Source: Diogma glabrata (lineage: Eukaryota; Arthropoda; Insecta; Diptera; Cylindrotomidae). Taken from it: DNA of 64,000 nucleotides. The notes under the pieces are model-generated. The model saw only the letters and a program-made list of their open reading frames with translations. It made no database searches and was not told the DNA's origin. Position 1 is the first letter of the stretch. Each line of letters begins with the position of its first letter. The stretch lies in contig CAVNZG010001007.1 of the NCBI GenBank assembly GCA_963693315.1, positions 62,001 to 126,000 on the forward strand, read 5' to 3'. Positions 37,497 to 50,243 of this stretch are shown one piece after another. Made by a program: the position numbers and the translations under genes.

Positions 37497-39476
37497 TTAA
37501 ACGAGTGTGTTTTGAAAACTGAATATTGAATATAATATACTGAATATTGAATGTATAATATAATATTGAATATTGAATATATAAACTGAATATTGAATAT
37601 TGTTGACGGTTTGAATATTAGATGGAACAGAATTTAATAGCTGACAGGCTTCATCAAAAATTTTGTTGTAATCTTTATTTTCCAAATCTGTAACTATTGA
37701 ATCAAACAGTTTTTTTGTCACCGAGTCAGTTAAATTAGAATGCAATATTTAAAAATAAACTTTTTTACTGTTTATTTTTAATTTTTTATTTTATTAATAA
37801 TAATATAAACTTCCTTATAGTAACAATTTGAATTTTATTTTTTATTTTATAGAATATCGATTTCGACTTACGTCATCCTCAGTTCTTAAATTCTTAAGAT
37901 AATAAATGATAATAATTTAAGAACTGAGGATGACGTAAGTCGAAATCGATATTCTATAAAATAAAAATAAAATTCAAATTGTTACTATAAGGAAGTTTAT
38001 ATTATTATTAATAAAATAAAAAATTAAAAATAAACAGTAAAAAAGCATATTTTTAAATATTGCATTTTAATTCAAATGTGACAAAAGCACACAAACAGTA
38101 AATAATATGGAAAACCATAATAACACATATAGTTAAATTAGATTTTTTTAATGCTCGATTCACAAAATTAAACTTGGTTAGTACACTTTTCCAGAGGACA
38201 AGCATCAAAATATTTTCGAATTCACATAGTTTTTTTTATCAAACCTGTTACTACCGCTTTGTTATCATCACTGAAGCTTTCCTCATGTAGGAAAGATTTT
38301 AAAACATGCAACACTTTTAAATAACAAGAATGTAAAGCGTGAACTGATTCGTATATAGGTGACCATCTCGTTCCAGTTGCTCTCTTTAACACGTATTCGC
38401 TATTTTCAGTTAATTGCTCTTGTATTCAATTCCATCGAAAAGGGGAATATACGAAAAATCCATAATGTTTTTCAACCATATCCAAAAACTTTGTTGCAGC
38501 AGTATTGCCAGAAACACTATTTTTACCGACTAAATTTAATGAATGCGCAGAGCAAGGGACAAAAATTGCTGTTTCATTTGTTTGACGAATCAATCTTTGT
38601 AGGCCACCATAAATACCTGCCATATTGTAAGCGTTGTCATATGACTGGCCTCTACAATTTTCAATGTTTATTTCGTTTTCATTGTGGAATTTCATAATGA
38701 TGTCAAAAAGATAATTCGATGTATTACCTTGGATTTCAATAAATGAAATAAATCGTTCACAAATGGTATTACTTTTAACATATCGAACACAAAAAGACAA
38801 CTGGTCTGTATTTCTCACATCCTGAGTGGAATCGACACTAAACGAATAATATCGAGATTCTATAATTTCCGAAACAATGTGATTTTTAACATGTTTTGCC
38901 ATGATAGAGATGAATTCTTCACAAATTGATCAAAATTTCATCGTGACCACGAAAAGCAAGTCCTCGTAATGCAAGAAATTTCACAACCTCTACAACACGC
39001 AATAAAACTTTTTTCAAATAGATCATTTCAATTTTAGTTGTATTATTAAAAGATTTCTCGAAAGTAAATTCATTTTTGATACGCATTTTATATGTAAAAT
39101 TATTGGTCATGTGATACTTAGACTCTTCATGCTTCGAAATGCCTTGTAATGAATTATTCCAATTATTGAATCCTTTTAATGAAAATGCTTGCAATTTTCC
39201 ATTCAAATCACCAAATAAACGGCATACAAAACAAAAAACTGCTTCGGCTGACGGTGAATAGGTTAGCCAATCTCGTTTGATTTTTGTTGCATTTGGGAGT
39301 TTTCTATAAAAATCAAACTCAGTGAGTTTTCGACCATGTTTTCCAACATTTTCCATTGCATCTATGTTTTGACAAGCACAGGCACCTAAGAAACGATTAT
39401 TTGAAAATAATACGCAATGACCCTTCTTAATCGAAATATTTTGTAAAATTGTTTGATTAAATTCTGCTGGCCACAA
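37497..39476 (-). pseudogene. ZMYM1/hAT-like transposase remnant, copy 1
   Basis: 38919-39476 (minus) carries a TTF-type zinc-finger region (WPAEFNQTILQ, RKLTEFDFYRKLPN, AVFCFVCRLFG, FNNWNNSLQGISKHE). 38426-38902 has the DUF4371/hAT region (YYSFSVDSTQDVRNTDQLSF, NCRGQSYDNAYNMAGIYGGL, VPCSAHSLNLVG). 37600-37745 holds a C-terminal piece (DSVTKKLFDSIVTDL). The family includes domesticated and active hAT-type transposases that cut and paste DNA. Here the SHNGTFLGALE-type stretch is missing at 38903-38918, frames are broken near 38425, and a palindrome is inserted at 37735-38075. It is not functional. Confidence 0.8.
37735..38075. mobile_element. Near-perfect hairpin element (~340 bp) inserted in the hAT-like pseudogene
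   Basis: Arms of ~155 bp mirror each other almost perfectly (e.g. GACTTACGTCATCCTCAGTT at ~37866 and its reverse complement at ~37920), with a loop of ~20 bp. The outer edges mirror as GCAATATTTAAAAA. Transposase sequence resumes on both sides. Confidence 0.8.
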
Positions 39477-39523
39477 ACCTGGATCATTTGAATAAAAATC
39501 AAACCCTTTACCAATGCTTTATT

Positions 39524-40306
39524 TTATTCACTGAAGCTTTCCTCGGTAGTACACGATTTCAAGATAGTCAACACTTTTAAATAACATGAATGTAATGCGT
39601 TAATTGAATCATGTCTGCAGACTGCCCATCTCGTTCCCGATGCTTTTTTCAACATGTATTCGTCTTTTTCCGTTATTTGTTCTTTTAATTTATTCCAACG
39701 ATATGGTGAATGAACGAAAAACCTATAAACTTTTTCATTCAAATCGAAGAAACTGGTAGCAATAACATTTCCAGAAACAGTATTTACACCGACTAAATTC
39801 AATGTGTGAGCATTGCAAGGTAAAAAAATTGCTGATTCATTTTGTTCACGAATCAAAGCTTGAAGACCGCCACTAATTCCAGCCATATTGTTTGCGTTGT
39901 CATATGACTGTCCTCTGCAATTTTGTATGTCAATTTTGTTTTCAATTCGATGAATTTTCAAACGATGCCAAAAAGATACTCTGATGTATGACCCTCAATC
40001 GGAATAAAAGCAACGAATCGTTCTTTGATTTTAGCAACTTTTACATATCTAATGCAAAAAGCCAATTGATCAGAATGACTTACATCCAGAGTGGAGTCAA
40101 CACTAATCGAATAAAAACTGCGTCAATGACATCGGCTGCAAGACGATTTTTGATTTCTTGCCCCATGATGGTAATAAATTCGTAACATATTGTGCTTGAG
40201 AGGTACGAGGATCAAATTTAGCCAAAAATTCAAGAGCTCCCAGAAAAGTGCCATTGTGATTCAAGCCCAGAGTTTCAGCACTCTCGGAAGTTCGGAATTC
40301 AAACAT
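39524..40306 (-). pseudogene. ZMYM1/hAT-like transposase remnant, copy 2
   Basis: 40103-40306 reads LNHNGTFLGALEFLAKFDP, the block lost from copy 1. A broken stretch at 39962-40102 still encodes DSTLDVSHSDQLAFCI-type codons. 39524-39961 has NCRGQSYDNANNMAGISGGL, LPCNAHTLNLVG and ASGTRWAVCRHDSINAL. It lies head to tail with copy 1 on the same strand. The N-terminal zinc finger and the C-terminal dimerisation region are not seen. Two different but related copies are indicated by the many substitutions. Confidence 0.8.
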
Positions 40307-41109
40307 TTGTTTTTTATTTATTTTCTTTATAAATTATATATCTTTATTTAAAATATTCGAATAGATTATTGCTTTTAGATTGCAAAATGGAAAAATGGAA
40401 AATTTTATTTGGAATTATTTATTTGAGAATCTGAGAAAACAATGGAGCCCATAGTTAAAAACTGCTGCAAGAGTATCGTTTGAACTAGAGAATCAATTCA
40501 TGATACACATTGTATGTTCTCTATTCCAGAGATTTTTTAGAGTGTAATTTTTATCGTTTTTCGCAGTTCTGATTCTAGACATGCAGTTCTGAATCATCAA
40601 AAATTCAGTTCTGTTTTTTTGTCATCAAAAATGAATTTTTGAAATTACTTTAATTTACTTGGGTTTTTTTTTGAAGCTGAGGGATCTTTTTTTTAATCAT
40701 CAATATCAATTTTGAGAAAACAACTATATACAAAACAAATTAAATAAATTGTATTTGCGGCTGTTGATTTTCATTTTATATAATACATTTATAAAAAATA
40801 TAATTAACTATTTTATTTTTTGTTTTTTTTTTTTCTATTATTTAAATATTCTGTAGTGCTACAATATATAAATTGCAGCCTAGTGTCGAATATTTTCCAA
40901 TTCTCAAACTAAAAAAGCTAACATTTGTCAATCAATTAAAATGCAGTGCAGTGCAAAATTTAAAAATACACGTTAAAAATAAACAAAAGTAAACAACAAG
41001 GTACAAAAATACAAAAACGAACGATGAAACGACGACAAGTGGAATTTATTATAGTGACGGAAGAATGACATAAGAAAATTATAAAAAGAAACAAACATTC
41101 TAAAGATAA
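40307..41109. other. AT-rich, no gene recognised
   Basis: Simple AT-rich sequence. A small repeat of GCAGTTCTGA occurs near 40560-40600. No long frames or RNA-like structures are evident. Confidence 0.4.
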
Positions 41110-42215
41110 TTAATTAACGAAAACAAAACAAACAAAAAGAAATGATATCTTAGCGGAAAAAAAACATCAAAAATGTAAATACAGCAGTTTTTTAGAGAGA
41201 TTAGGTACACAACGTAAAAAAACAAATAAAAAGTAATGATATCTTATCACACGCACATTTCAGCGGTAAGAACGTCAAAGGAACCAAATCAGGAGTTTGT
41301 TTTTAGGGTTTAATACACAACATAAAAGTACCAAACCAAAGAAATGATACATTTTGATAAGCAAATTGGATACTGCTACAGTAAAAACATTCCATGTAAC
41401 TATTCAAGCTAAAATTTTCAATAAACATACCAAGCTACAAAAATGTATGTACATTTTATGAACTAAAACTTAAAAATAAAAAATATATAAATAAATAGTC
41501 CCGATGGTCGACACAATTAAGTTTACAAAGTATAAATTTATTTTTCTTCGAATTCTAAATGTACAATGCATTATTTGAAAGTTAATCTGAAACGAGAGAA
41601 GTACAAGCCAAACGCGAAAACTCTTTGAAGGCACACAGTATTTTATTTTTGAAAGCCCTAATTTTGGGCGTTTAATGACAAGAGATCCCTTACACTTCAA
41701 AGAGTTTTTGCGTTTGGCTTGTACTTCTCTCGTTTCAGATTAACTTTCAAATAATGCATTGTAGATTTAGAATTCGAAGAAAAATAAATTTATACTTTGT
41801 AAACTTAATTGTGTCGACCATCGGGACTATTTATTTATATATTTTTTATTTTTAAGTTTTAGTTCATAAAATGTACATACATTTTTGTAGCTTGGTATGT
41901 TTATTGAAAATTTTAGCTTGAATAGTTACATGAAATGTTTTTACTGTAGCAGTATCCAATTTGCTTATCAAAATGTATCATTTCTTTGGTTTGGTACTTT
42001 TATGTTGTGTATTAAACCCTAAAAACAAACTCCTGATTTGGTTCCTTTGACGTTCTTACCGCTGAAATGTGCGTGTGATAAGATATCATTACTTTTTATT
42101 TGTTTTTTTACGTTGTGTACCTAATCTCTCTAAAAAACTGCTGTATTTACATTTTTGATGTTTTTTTTCCGCTAAGATATCATTTCTTTTTGTTTGTTTT
42201 GTTTTCGTACATTGT
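41110..42215. mobile_element. Palindromic (foldback) element, ~520-bp arms
   Basis: The sequence from about 41110 to 41630 is mirrored almost base for base by 41695-42215 around a ~65-bp loop (e.g. AACGTCAAAGGAACCAAATC at ~41270 and its reverse complement at ~42035). 42216-42300 repeats part of the right arm again. No coding role. Open frames 41470-41700 and 42089-42325 are incidental. Confidence 0.85.
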
Positions 42216-42354
42216 GTATTAAACATCTTAAAAAAAACTGCTGAATTTACATTTTTAATGTTTTTTCCGTTGATATCATTTCTTTTTGTTGGTCTATATA
42301 AAAAAAATATAGCATCAATATCCAATTTTTAATCCATTACTAATCCCTTTTCAA

Positions 42355-42915
42355 TTATTATCCAATCCACATCCATTCCATATCCAATCCATATCCAATC
42401 CATATCCAATCCATATCAAATCCATATCCAATCCATATCCAATTCATACCCAATCTATATCCAATCCATATCTAATCCATATCCAATTCATATCCAATCC
42501 ATATCCGATACATATCCATTCCATATTCAATCCATATCTAATCCATATCCAATCCATATCCAATCCATATCCAATACATCTCCAATCCATACTCAATTAA
42601 TATCCAATCCATATCCAATTCATACCTAATCCATAGCCAATCCATATCCAATCCATATCCAATTCATATTCAATCCCATATTCAACCCATATCAAATCAA
42701 TATCCAATCTGTATTTAATACATATCCAATCCATATCCAATTCATGTCCATGTCATATCCATACGAAGTCCAATCCATATCCTCATTCATATCCATATCT
42801 TTATCTATATCCATATCCACATCCATATTCATATCCATATCCATATTCATACCTATATCAATATCCATATCCATATCCACATCCATATCCATATCTAAAT
42901 CCATATCCAGCCCAA
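42355..42915. repeat. CCATATCCAAT / CCATAT minisatellite
   Basis: About 560 bp of imperfect 11-12-bp units (CCATATCCAAT) grading into 6-bp CCATAT/CCATATC units on the right. The Asp-Met repeat frame at 42692-42928 on the minus strand is an artefact. Confidence 0.95.
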
Positions 42916-42974
42916 GTTCACAAATCATCTTAAAATTAGGAACAATAACATATTTATGAGACTACCAGTGTAAA

Positions 42975-44040
42975 CTACTGAAGAGTTTTTAAAAGCGATA
43001 TTACATCTTTTTAATTAGTAGCCCGAGTAATTGCTGTACCAGCAACAATCATATTTGCTCCAGCTTTAGCACACTCATTAATTGTTTCTGTTCCAACTCC
43101 TCCATCAACCTCTATATCTGATGTTGGGGTAGTTTTAACGTGGTCATTCCACTATTGGCATAATATCACTCATAAATTTTGACCCCCGAAACCGGGTTCA
43201 ACGGTCATAATTAAAATCATATCAGCTAAGGGAATGTACTCTTTCACAAGCTCAACCGGAGTGCATGGTTTTAAAGCTAAAACCTTCATTCCAGCGTCTT
43301 TAACTTTCCTTGGGCAAGATTACTTTATCTTAGGCCCGGCCAATTTTTGTTTTTTTTATTTTAGGGCACTTTTATAAGCATATTACAAAAAAATTTTTTT
43401 GAAAATCAGTCCCGGGGACTAAGATATAGGCCTTTGAAAAAACAAATATCGTATAAAAGTACACTTTTTTTACCGAATGTTACAATCCAAATGACGTTTA
43501 ATGTTATTTTTGATATATAATTTTAAAGAATCAACATGAATAACTTTAAAAAAAATAATTATAACTTTGGGGGCCCACGTTATGACTATTTCAGGCAAGA
43601 TTACTTTAACTTAGGCGCGAGTGGATTTTTTTTTTATTATTTTTATCGTAAATTAAGAAAATTTTGTAAAAGGGACAGTTTTGATCGTTTATCTTATAAG
43701 CACATAGGAAATAAAGCAAAAATAAGTAAAAAATAAAACATTTTTGTCAAAACCAGTGCAATTTTGTATGGATTTTGCTTTTTTCAAAGGCCTGTATCTT
43801 GGACGCCGGGGCTCCGATACAACTCGTTTTGGTTTTATTCGCTTCAGTGAGTGATTCTCTATCAAATTTCCTTGAAACTTCTGCAACAATTGTTTGAACC
43901 GGTTCAACATGAAAAGTATATTGATCAACACCAGCATCGGCCATTGGTTCTATCCACTGATCTGGGTTCGATACCATCATATGAGTTTCACTCATAAATT
44001 TTTGACCACCAAAACCGGGTTCAACGGTCATAATTAAAAT
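42975..44040 (-). pseudogene. Ribulose-phosphate 3-epimerase pseudogene, rearranged and interrupted
   Basis: The enzyme interconverts ribulose 5-phosphate and xylulose 5-phosphate in the pentose phosphate pathway. On the minus strand, 43870-43995 reads THMMVSNPDQWIEPMADAG and QYTFHVEPVQTIVAEV. 43190-43315 reads [17 protein letters not shown], then [17 protein letters not shown] with a frame break. 43020-43130 reads SDIEVDGGVGTETINECAKA and GANMIVAGTAI. A stop codon (about 43011) precedes KDVISLLKTL, which the normal protein would include. A second partial block, [15 protein letters not shown], is fused upstream of THMMVS (43995-44036), out of normal order, and is preceded by a pyrimidine-rich AG that looks like a splice acceptor. 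A non-coding insert (43320-43860) splits the gene. The gene is inactive here. Confidence 0.85.
43320..43860. mobile_element. Non-coding insertion inside the epimerase pseudogene
   Basis: It interrupts the reading between VQTIVAEV and VKDAGMKV. Mirrored segments near 43405-43440 (CCGGGGACTAAGATATAGGC) and 43775-43810 (GCCTGTATCTTGGACGCCGG) and a repeated GGCAAGATTACTTTA (43312 and 43595) suggest a MITE-like or composite repeat. The edges are approximate. Confidence 0.5.
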
Positions 44041-45042
44041 AACTAAAAAGAAAAAGTTAAATTAAATATAATTAACAAGTTACACAATTAGAAACTTATT
44101 TGTTCAATTATTGTTATCTAATATCTAGTATGTGTGTTTCGGAGAGTAGATGTTGGACAGACCGTGATATTATAGATCTACTGATCTTATAAATAAACAA
44201 AACTTAAGCAAACGTTCTAACAAAGCTAAAGTTGGAATTCCAGTCACAGAATATAATTTTTAACAGATGGTAGCTTATTAGAGTTTGCTGATTCACTATT
44301 AATTTGAAGAAATATGTCGCACTTGTTACAAACTAGAAAATAAAACATAATTCCACACATACTTGATACTATATAACAATTATTAATCAAATAAGTTTAA
44401 TAATTAATAATTATTAATCATTCAAGTTTAACTTAACTTTTTCTTTTCAGTTAACTGTAGTAATTTAAGATAATAATTATATTAAAAATAACAAAAGCAA
44501 CCTTGATTTGGAAGAAATAATATTTATGAATGTTTTCAAAATACAAATTAGCTGTCAAAATTTTCAAACAGGAAAGTAGGTAAGGTAGTTTCGGAAAGTA
44601 GGAATGTATTTCGAAAAAAGGAAATCAATGCCATCTCTATTAAAAATTACCGTCGTAGTTACGATGAATTTTTAAGTGAAAATAAAATCTGATTCCATAA
44701 ATATTAAATTATTTCTGTTTTTCGTTGTTTTTTTCAGTTTTTTAGTTTTAAAATATGTTACAATTTCAGATTTAAAGAATATTTATATGCTTTGAGCCAT
44801 ATAATGACTATAATATTATTACAATGGTGAAATAAAGGAATTCGAAATTGGATTTTTTCATAGTTAGCTGTAAGATAAGGGCTCGTCAAAATTTTAAATT
44901 GAGTTTTTTTTTTTGAGTAATTTTTTTGTTGTATTAAAAAACTCGCCAATTTCTATCGAAATTTATGATTTATTGGATAAAATATTCTCAATCATATCAT
45001 ATTTGAGTTCTATTAGCCATTTTTTTAAATTTCTTTTAAATA
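44041..45042. other. AT-rich, no gene recognised
   Basis: No significant open frame, tRNA-like signal or repeat match was recognised. Confidence 0.4.
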
Positions 45043-47560
45043 TTATTTTAAATATTTTATTTTACTTGTTATAAGTTTCGCAATAAAAAGTTTTCTTTTA
45101 AATAAGAACTTGTTCTCCGAAGCCTTAATCCAACATGGAAGAATATTAAAAAGTTTTGGACCATAAAATAGAAAATACTTTTCAAAATGATTTTTGAAAG
45201 CTCGTGGTACAACACATTGATTTTTAAATCTTAAATTGTAAACCAAGTTTTGTCTCACCAAAGTTTGTCCACTCTTAGCGTAAAACAATCTTAAAACTTT
45301 AAATATATACAAGGATCTTAAGGGTAGAATTCCTGTTTTTTTGAATAATGCAAATGAGCCAGATAATCTTTTTTTATTGCATATAACTCTAATTGCACAT
45401 TTTTGGGCTGTCACTAAACATTTTAAATTAGATTTGTATGTGCTACCATAGAATAAAAGACTGTAATCAATATAGGAGTTGAACAAAGAATAATACAGAG
45501 ACCTCATCAAATCATAAGGACAAATTTTACGCAAATAATAAAGCATTCTGATAGAGTTAGATAGTTTGTTGTGTACTTTTTGAATATGATCTTGCCAACT
45601 TAAATTGCTGTCAAGAATTAAGCCTAAATATGTAAATTTCTCAACAATCTCAATATCTATGAATTTTTGGATACACATTTATTGCAATACGGAACATGGT
45701 ACTTTAATGAAATCGGTGTTAAATTTTTATCTTTAGATAACGGGAAAACAACAGCTTTTGATTTAGAACTTAGTATCATTCCATGATTGTCCAACCAAAT
45801 TCTTAATATGTTAAGATCATGATTTATTTTATTCTCAACAGAACCCATAGAATCACATACATATGAAAAGGCCAAATCATCAGCGAAAGTTTCAGGGTTG
45901 CCTTTGAAATTGGCTGATAATAATGAGTTTACATAAATCAAAAAAAGAATAGGGCCTAAAACTGACCCTTGAGGGCCTCCAATATTTGTGAACCTCACAT
46001 CGCTGTAAACGTCCACAATTCTTACTTTTTGTGGCCTGTTCTTAAGATAAGATTCAAACCAATTAAAAATCACCCCCCTTAACCCAATTGACCATAAAAT
46101 TTCTAATAAAATTTCATGGTCAACTAGATCAAAGGCCTTTGTCAAATCAGTAAAAAGACCGGTTGCTTTCATACTACAATTAAGACCATTAAATATTGGG
46201 TTAAGAAAAGCAGAAATAGCGTCTTCAGTGTTCAAATTAGTCCTAAATCCCTTTTGATTTATATTAAAGAAATTGACAGAGCTCAAGAAATCAACAACTT
46301 GCAACTTAATCAGTTTTTCAAAGATTTTTGAGAAAACAGGCAGCAAAGAAATAGGACGATAGTTGTTCAATAATGCCTTGTCACCTGATTTGTGCACTGG
46401 TATCACAACAGCAGTTTTCAAGTCATCTGGGAAGACACCATTACTTACACTTAAATTGAATAAAAACGCCAAGACATCAGAGATAAACGGAGCAATATTT
46501 TTAATAACAATATTATCAAGATTATCAGACCCTTTAGAAAACTTATTTTTTAAGGAGGATATACTACATTTTACTTCGTCAATTGTTATAGGAGTGAAAA
46601 AAAACTGTTTGACCGCCATTTGTTCGAATTTAGATATTGACTGCTATCAGTGTTACATATGTTGGTTTGTTTTAATTCTAATGGAATGTTACAAAAGTAG
46701 CTATTGAAGGTGTTGGCAATTTCAAGTAGATCTGTGAGTATATCATCCTTATTGTTTTTAATCTTTTTAATGACAGCATCCTTAACGTTTTTCCCCAAAA
46801 AGTTATTAATAGTTTTCCATTCATCTCTAGAGTTTCTCTTAACCTTCTCAAATTCAGAAACGTAGTAATTATGTTTTGTTTCCTGAATTAGATGGTCCAC
46901 TTGCTTACTAATAGATTTACAGTATGTTCGTAGTGCCTCATTTTGAGGACTACGTTTTACTTTATCTAAAAGTTTTCTTTTCTTTTCCACTAGACCACAC
47001 AATTCATCATTCATCCAAGGTTTAAGTTTTCTTTTCTTACTCGTAACTTGTTTTATTTTGCGACTTGATTCTATGTAACTATCAAGAATGGTAATGAATT
47101 TGTTGAAAGCTATGTTAGAATCTTGTTCATTATAAACTTCAGTCCATGATTCAGTATTTAGTTTGGAGTTCAAAAGACCATAATCAATGTAAGTATATGA
47201 CTTTTTTGGTTCCATACAATATGCAATTTCTTTAGATTTCAAAGAAAAGTAAACAAAAAAGTGATCCGATATATACGCGTCGGTAGTGTTAACATGAAGT
47301 GAAAATCCATGAAATGATTCAAATCTACAAAACACATGGTCAATGCATAACATGGAAGGCTGCCTTGTGGGAGTATTCAGATACGAGGTTAAACCCAAAC
47401 CTGACATATTCAATAAATAATCATCCTTTTCCGTTTTTATTTGAGGCTAGTATATCTATGTTAATATCACCAAGCACAATCAAATTTTTGGTTTTAATTT
47501 TACTAAAAAATGGAATTATCTCTTCTAAAAATATAGAAATTAAATCATAGAATCTATATA
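45043..47560 (-). pseudogene. LINE ORF2 fragment (partial EN, RT, C-terminus), frameshifted
   Basis: On the minus strand, 47421-47560 starts within the endonuclease (NLIVLGDINIDIL). 46586-47413 has CIDHVF, then AYISDHFFVYFSL (the SDH endonuclease block), and a basic linker (KRKLKPWMNDELCGL). 45657-46619 is the RT, with SKGSDNLDNIVIK, NNYRPISLLPVFSK, LFTDLTKAFD, GGPQGSVLGPILF and TFADDLAF. 45043-45678 is the C-terminus with VEKFTYLGLILDSNLSW. Three frames are needed, so at least two frameshifts inactivate it. The 5' side ends at about 47562, exactly against foldback B2. It belongs to the Jockey/CR1/I group and differs from the two other LINEs with long ORFs here. Confidence 0.85.
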
Positions 47561-47564
47561 TACC

Positions 47565-49266
47565 CAACCGACCACCATAACTAATATTAATCGTGACTGA
47601 TCTTGTGTCAAATCGTTTTTTTGTTTGTTTGTTTTCCTTTATTTCTCTGAGAGAGAAACCGGTTTGTCTTCCCAAAGACGTGCGTAAATTTTTCATTTGA
47701 TTCAAAATTGTACAATTATTGCGAGTTTCTTTTAAATCTATAAGAAAAAAACCTACCACAAAAAAATAATAGTTTCTCCCTCACTACTACTATATAAAAA
47801 GAAATAAGAAAAATGACAGATTAGGATTTGATTCTAACCAAACATATTAATTTTAATCTTTTATCTATTAACAATAAACTACACAATAATGAAAAGTTGG
47901 TCGAATTGTTTTTAATTTATAATTTAATACAATAGTTGGTTGTTGTAAATAAACAGAAATGCAAATGGCGAAATGAGAAATTGAATATGACATATTAGCA
48001 AACACGATTTCTTATGTCTCTCTTCATACAATTTTAAAGTTATGTTCTCTCTATATTTATATATACTCTAAGATATATATATACCTTAGAGTATATATAA
48101 ATATAGAGAGAACATAACTTTAAAATTGTAAGAAGAGAGACATAAGAAATCGTGTTTGCTAATATGTCATATTCAATTTCTCATTTCGCCATTTGCATTT
48201 CTGTTTATTTACAACAACCAACTATTGTATTAAATTATAAATTAAACAAAACAAAAAGTATAGTAGAATTTTTTTGTCAGCGAACACAAAATTTGTTTGT
48301 TATGCGCATATTGTTTGCACATGCGCATGCACATGCGCATATTGTTTGCACATTCAGTGTCTCGATTAAAATATTAAAAAAAACTATTGGGGTCCCATTG
48401 AAATGGACAAAAAAAACGCATAAAATTTATAAACTACTATTGAAATTTAACCAATTATAATAGAAACCCAAAAACTAGTAGAAACATTAATGATTTTGTA
48501 GGAAATATAACAAAATTTTAATAATTAAAAATAATTATAATAAAAATAACGACGCCTATGGAAACAAATATCACAACAAACAAATGGTACGAACTAGAAG
48601 TAGAAATTTAACTAATATAATTGTTTTGAAAACAAATTTATCCCAAAATAAATAATACATCTCTGTTTCACTTTTTGTCTCATCTTTTATCTCCTGCTGC
48701 GTCGTAGCTGTCAGAAATTCGCTGGCAAAAAAATTCTACTATACAATCTATTATTTTTAGTTGTGCTAATTTTTATAAAATGATTGAAAATAATTACGAG
48801 AGTATTTTACATTTATTGTGTTATTTCCAGTGATTTTATAATAGTGAATATTTATTATTTTATAATGCCCATGTGCAAATATTTAAGTTATGTATACATC
48901 CTGAAAGTATATTATGAAAACTAGCTGGCGACCAACTTTTCATTATTGTGTAGTTTATTTTTAATAGATAAAAGATTAAAATTTATATGTTTGGTTAGAA
49001 TCAAATCCTAATCTGTCATTTTTCTTATTTCGTTTTATATAGTAGCAGAGAGGGAGAAACTATTATTTTTTTGTGGTAGGTTTTTCTCTTATGGATTCAA
49101 AAGAAACTCGCAATAATTGTACAATTTTGAATCAAATGAAAAATTTACGCACGTCTTTGGGAAGCAAACCGGTTTCTCTCTCAGAGAAATAAAGGAAAAC
49201 AAACAAACAAAAAAACGATTTGACAGAAGATCAGTCACGATTAATATTAGTTATGGTGGTCGGTTG
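47565..49266. mobile_element. Foldback element B2 (uninterrupted relative of B1)
   Basis: The ends CAACCGACCACCATAACTAA and the mirrored TTAGTTATGGTGGTCGGTTG define the element. The outer arms are 47565-47910 and 48925-49266. A second near-perfect hairpin (47912-48078 and 48083-48250) lies inside, leaving 48250-48925 unpaired. Short frames (47578-47759 minus and 49117-49270 plus) are mirror images of one another from the arms. The segment supplies the empty sites for A1 and A2. Confidence 0.85.
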
Positions 49267-49544
49267 ACTTTTTCACTACAAATTCCACATAAATTCATTA
49301 TTAAAAATAATAATATATCCACAAGCTACAAGAAATGTGCACAAATATGTTATTTTTTGAGTGATTTCAAATCTCGTTTTTAATTTATACACGCGTTTAT
49401 GTTTAATTGTATTTTTTTTGTTTTTAATTTTGATTTAATGAATTTTAATATAAATTTTGTATTTTCTCTTGATTTTGAGGTCTGCACTCCATCAAAACCA
49501 ATAAGAGAAACGATATATATGTATATATATAGATATGTAGGACC
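49267..49544. other. No gene recognised
   Basis: AT-rich sequence between foldback B2 and the 3' target duplication of the Jockey element. Confidence 0.4.
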
Positions 49545-50243
49545 CTTGGTTCTACACCTTTTTTTTTTTTTTTTAATTGCTTTATTTAATAGTATATGTA
49601 CAGTGTTCTAAGAAATAATTTTTTTAATCCTAAAGCTAGATTATAATTGATTTCTAATTATGTTTCTAATGTCCCATTATGGGCTCTCTAGATACTACAT
49701 ATTGTATTTTGGATCATTTCTAATTTTTGATGATCTTTATCAATTTTTATAAGTACAATAAATACAGATCTTTGTGATAGGTTTTGTTGTTTTATTTGAC
49801 CAAAAATTCTATTTTAATAAAAATGTCAAGGTAATATGATTAGTAGGTACGGGGTTTAATCTAATAAATAAATATTAATAAATTTAATGAATTAAAGATA
49901 GACAATGTTTTGCTATTTAATATCTAAATTATAGTTCTGATATATTATATTTGTTTGTTATGTTACTTTATAATTGTACTCAATATTAGTTAAATTTTTT
50001 TAAAGTAAATTGAATCTTTATCAAGAACAGTATAAGTGCAACTAAAGTTTTATGATTTTTCATGTATGTGTTTTTTTTTTTTGTTTTTATTGTTTTACAG
50101 TTTGTTTGTTTTGTGTTATGCTATATCTCATACAGATATGTATAATGTAAAGTGCGTGAATAGTAAGGAGTTACCCTAACTTTATAAAGATTCTTGAAAG
50201 TCTAACTTTTTCTCAGGAAACGGACAAAAACTATTTATATCTA

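Noticed and set aside
42692..42928. Asp/Met-rich repeat protein
   Set aside because: Translation of the CCATAT minisatellite.
42975..44040. A working ribulose-phosphate 3-epimerase gene with introns
   Set aside because: Premature stop, frame breaks, out-of-order duplicated block and a repeat insertion exclude a functional gene here.
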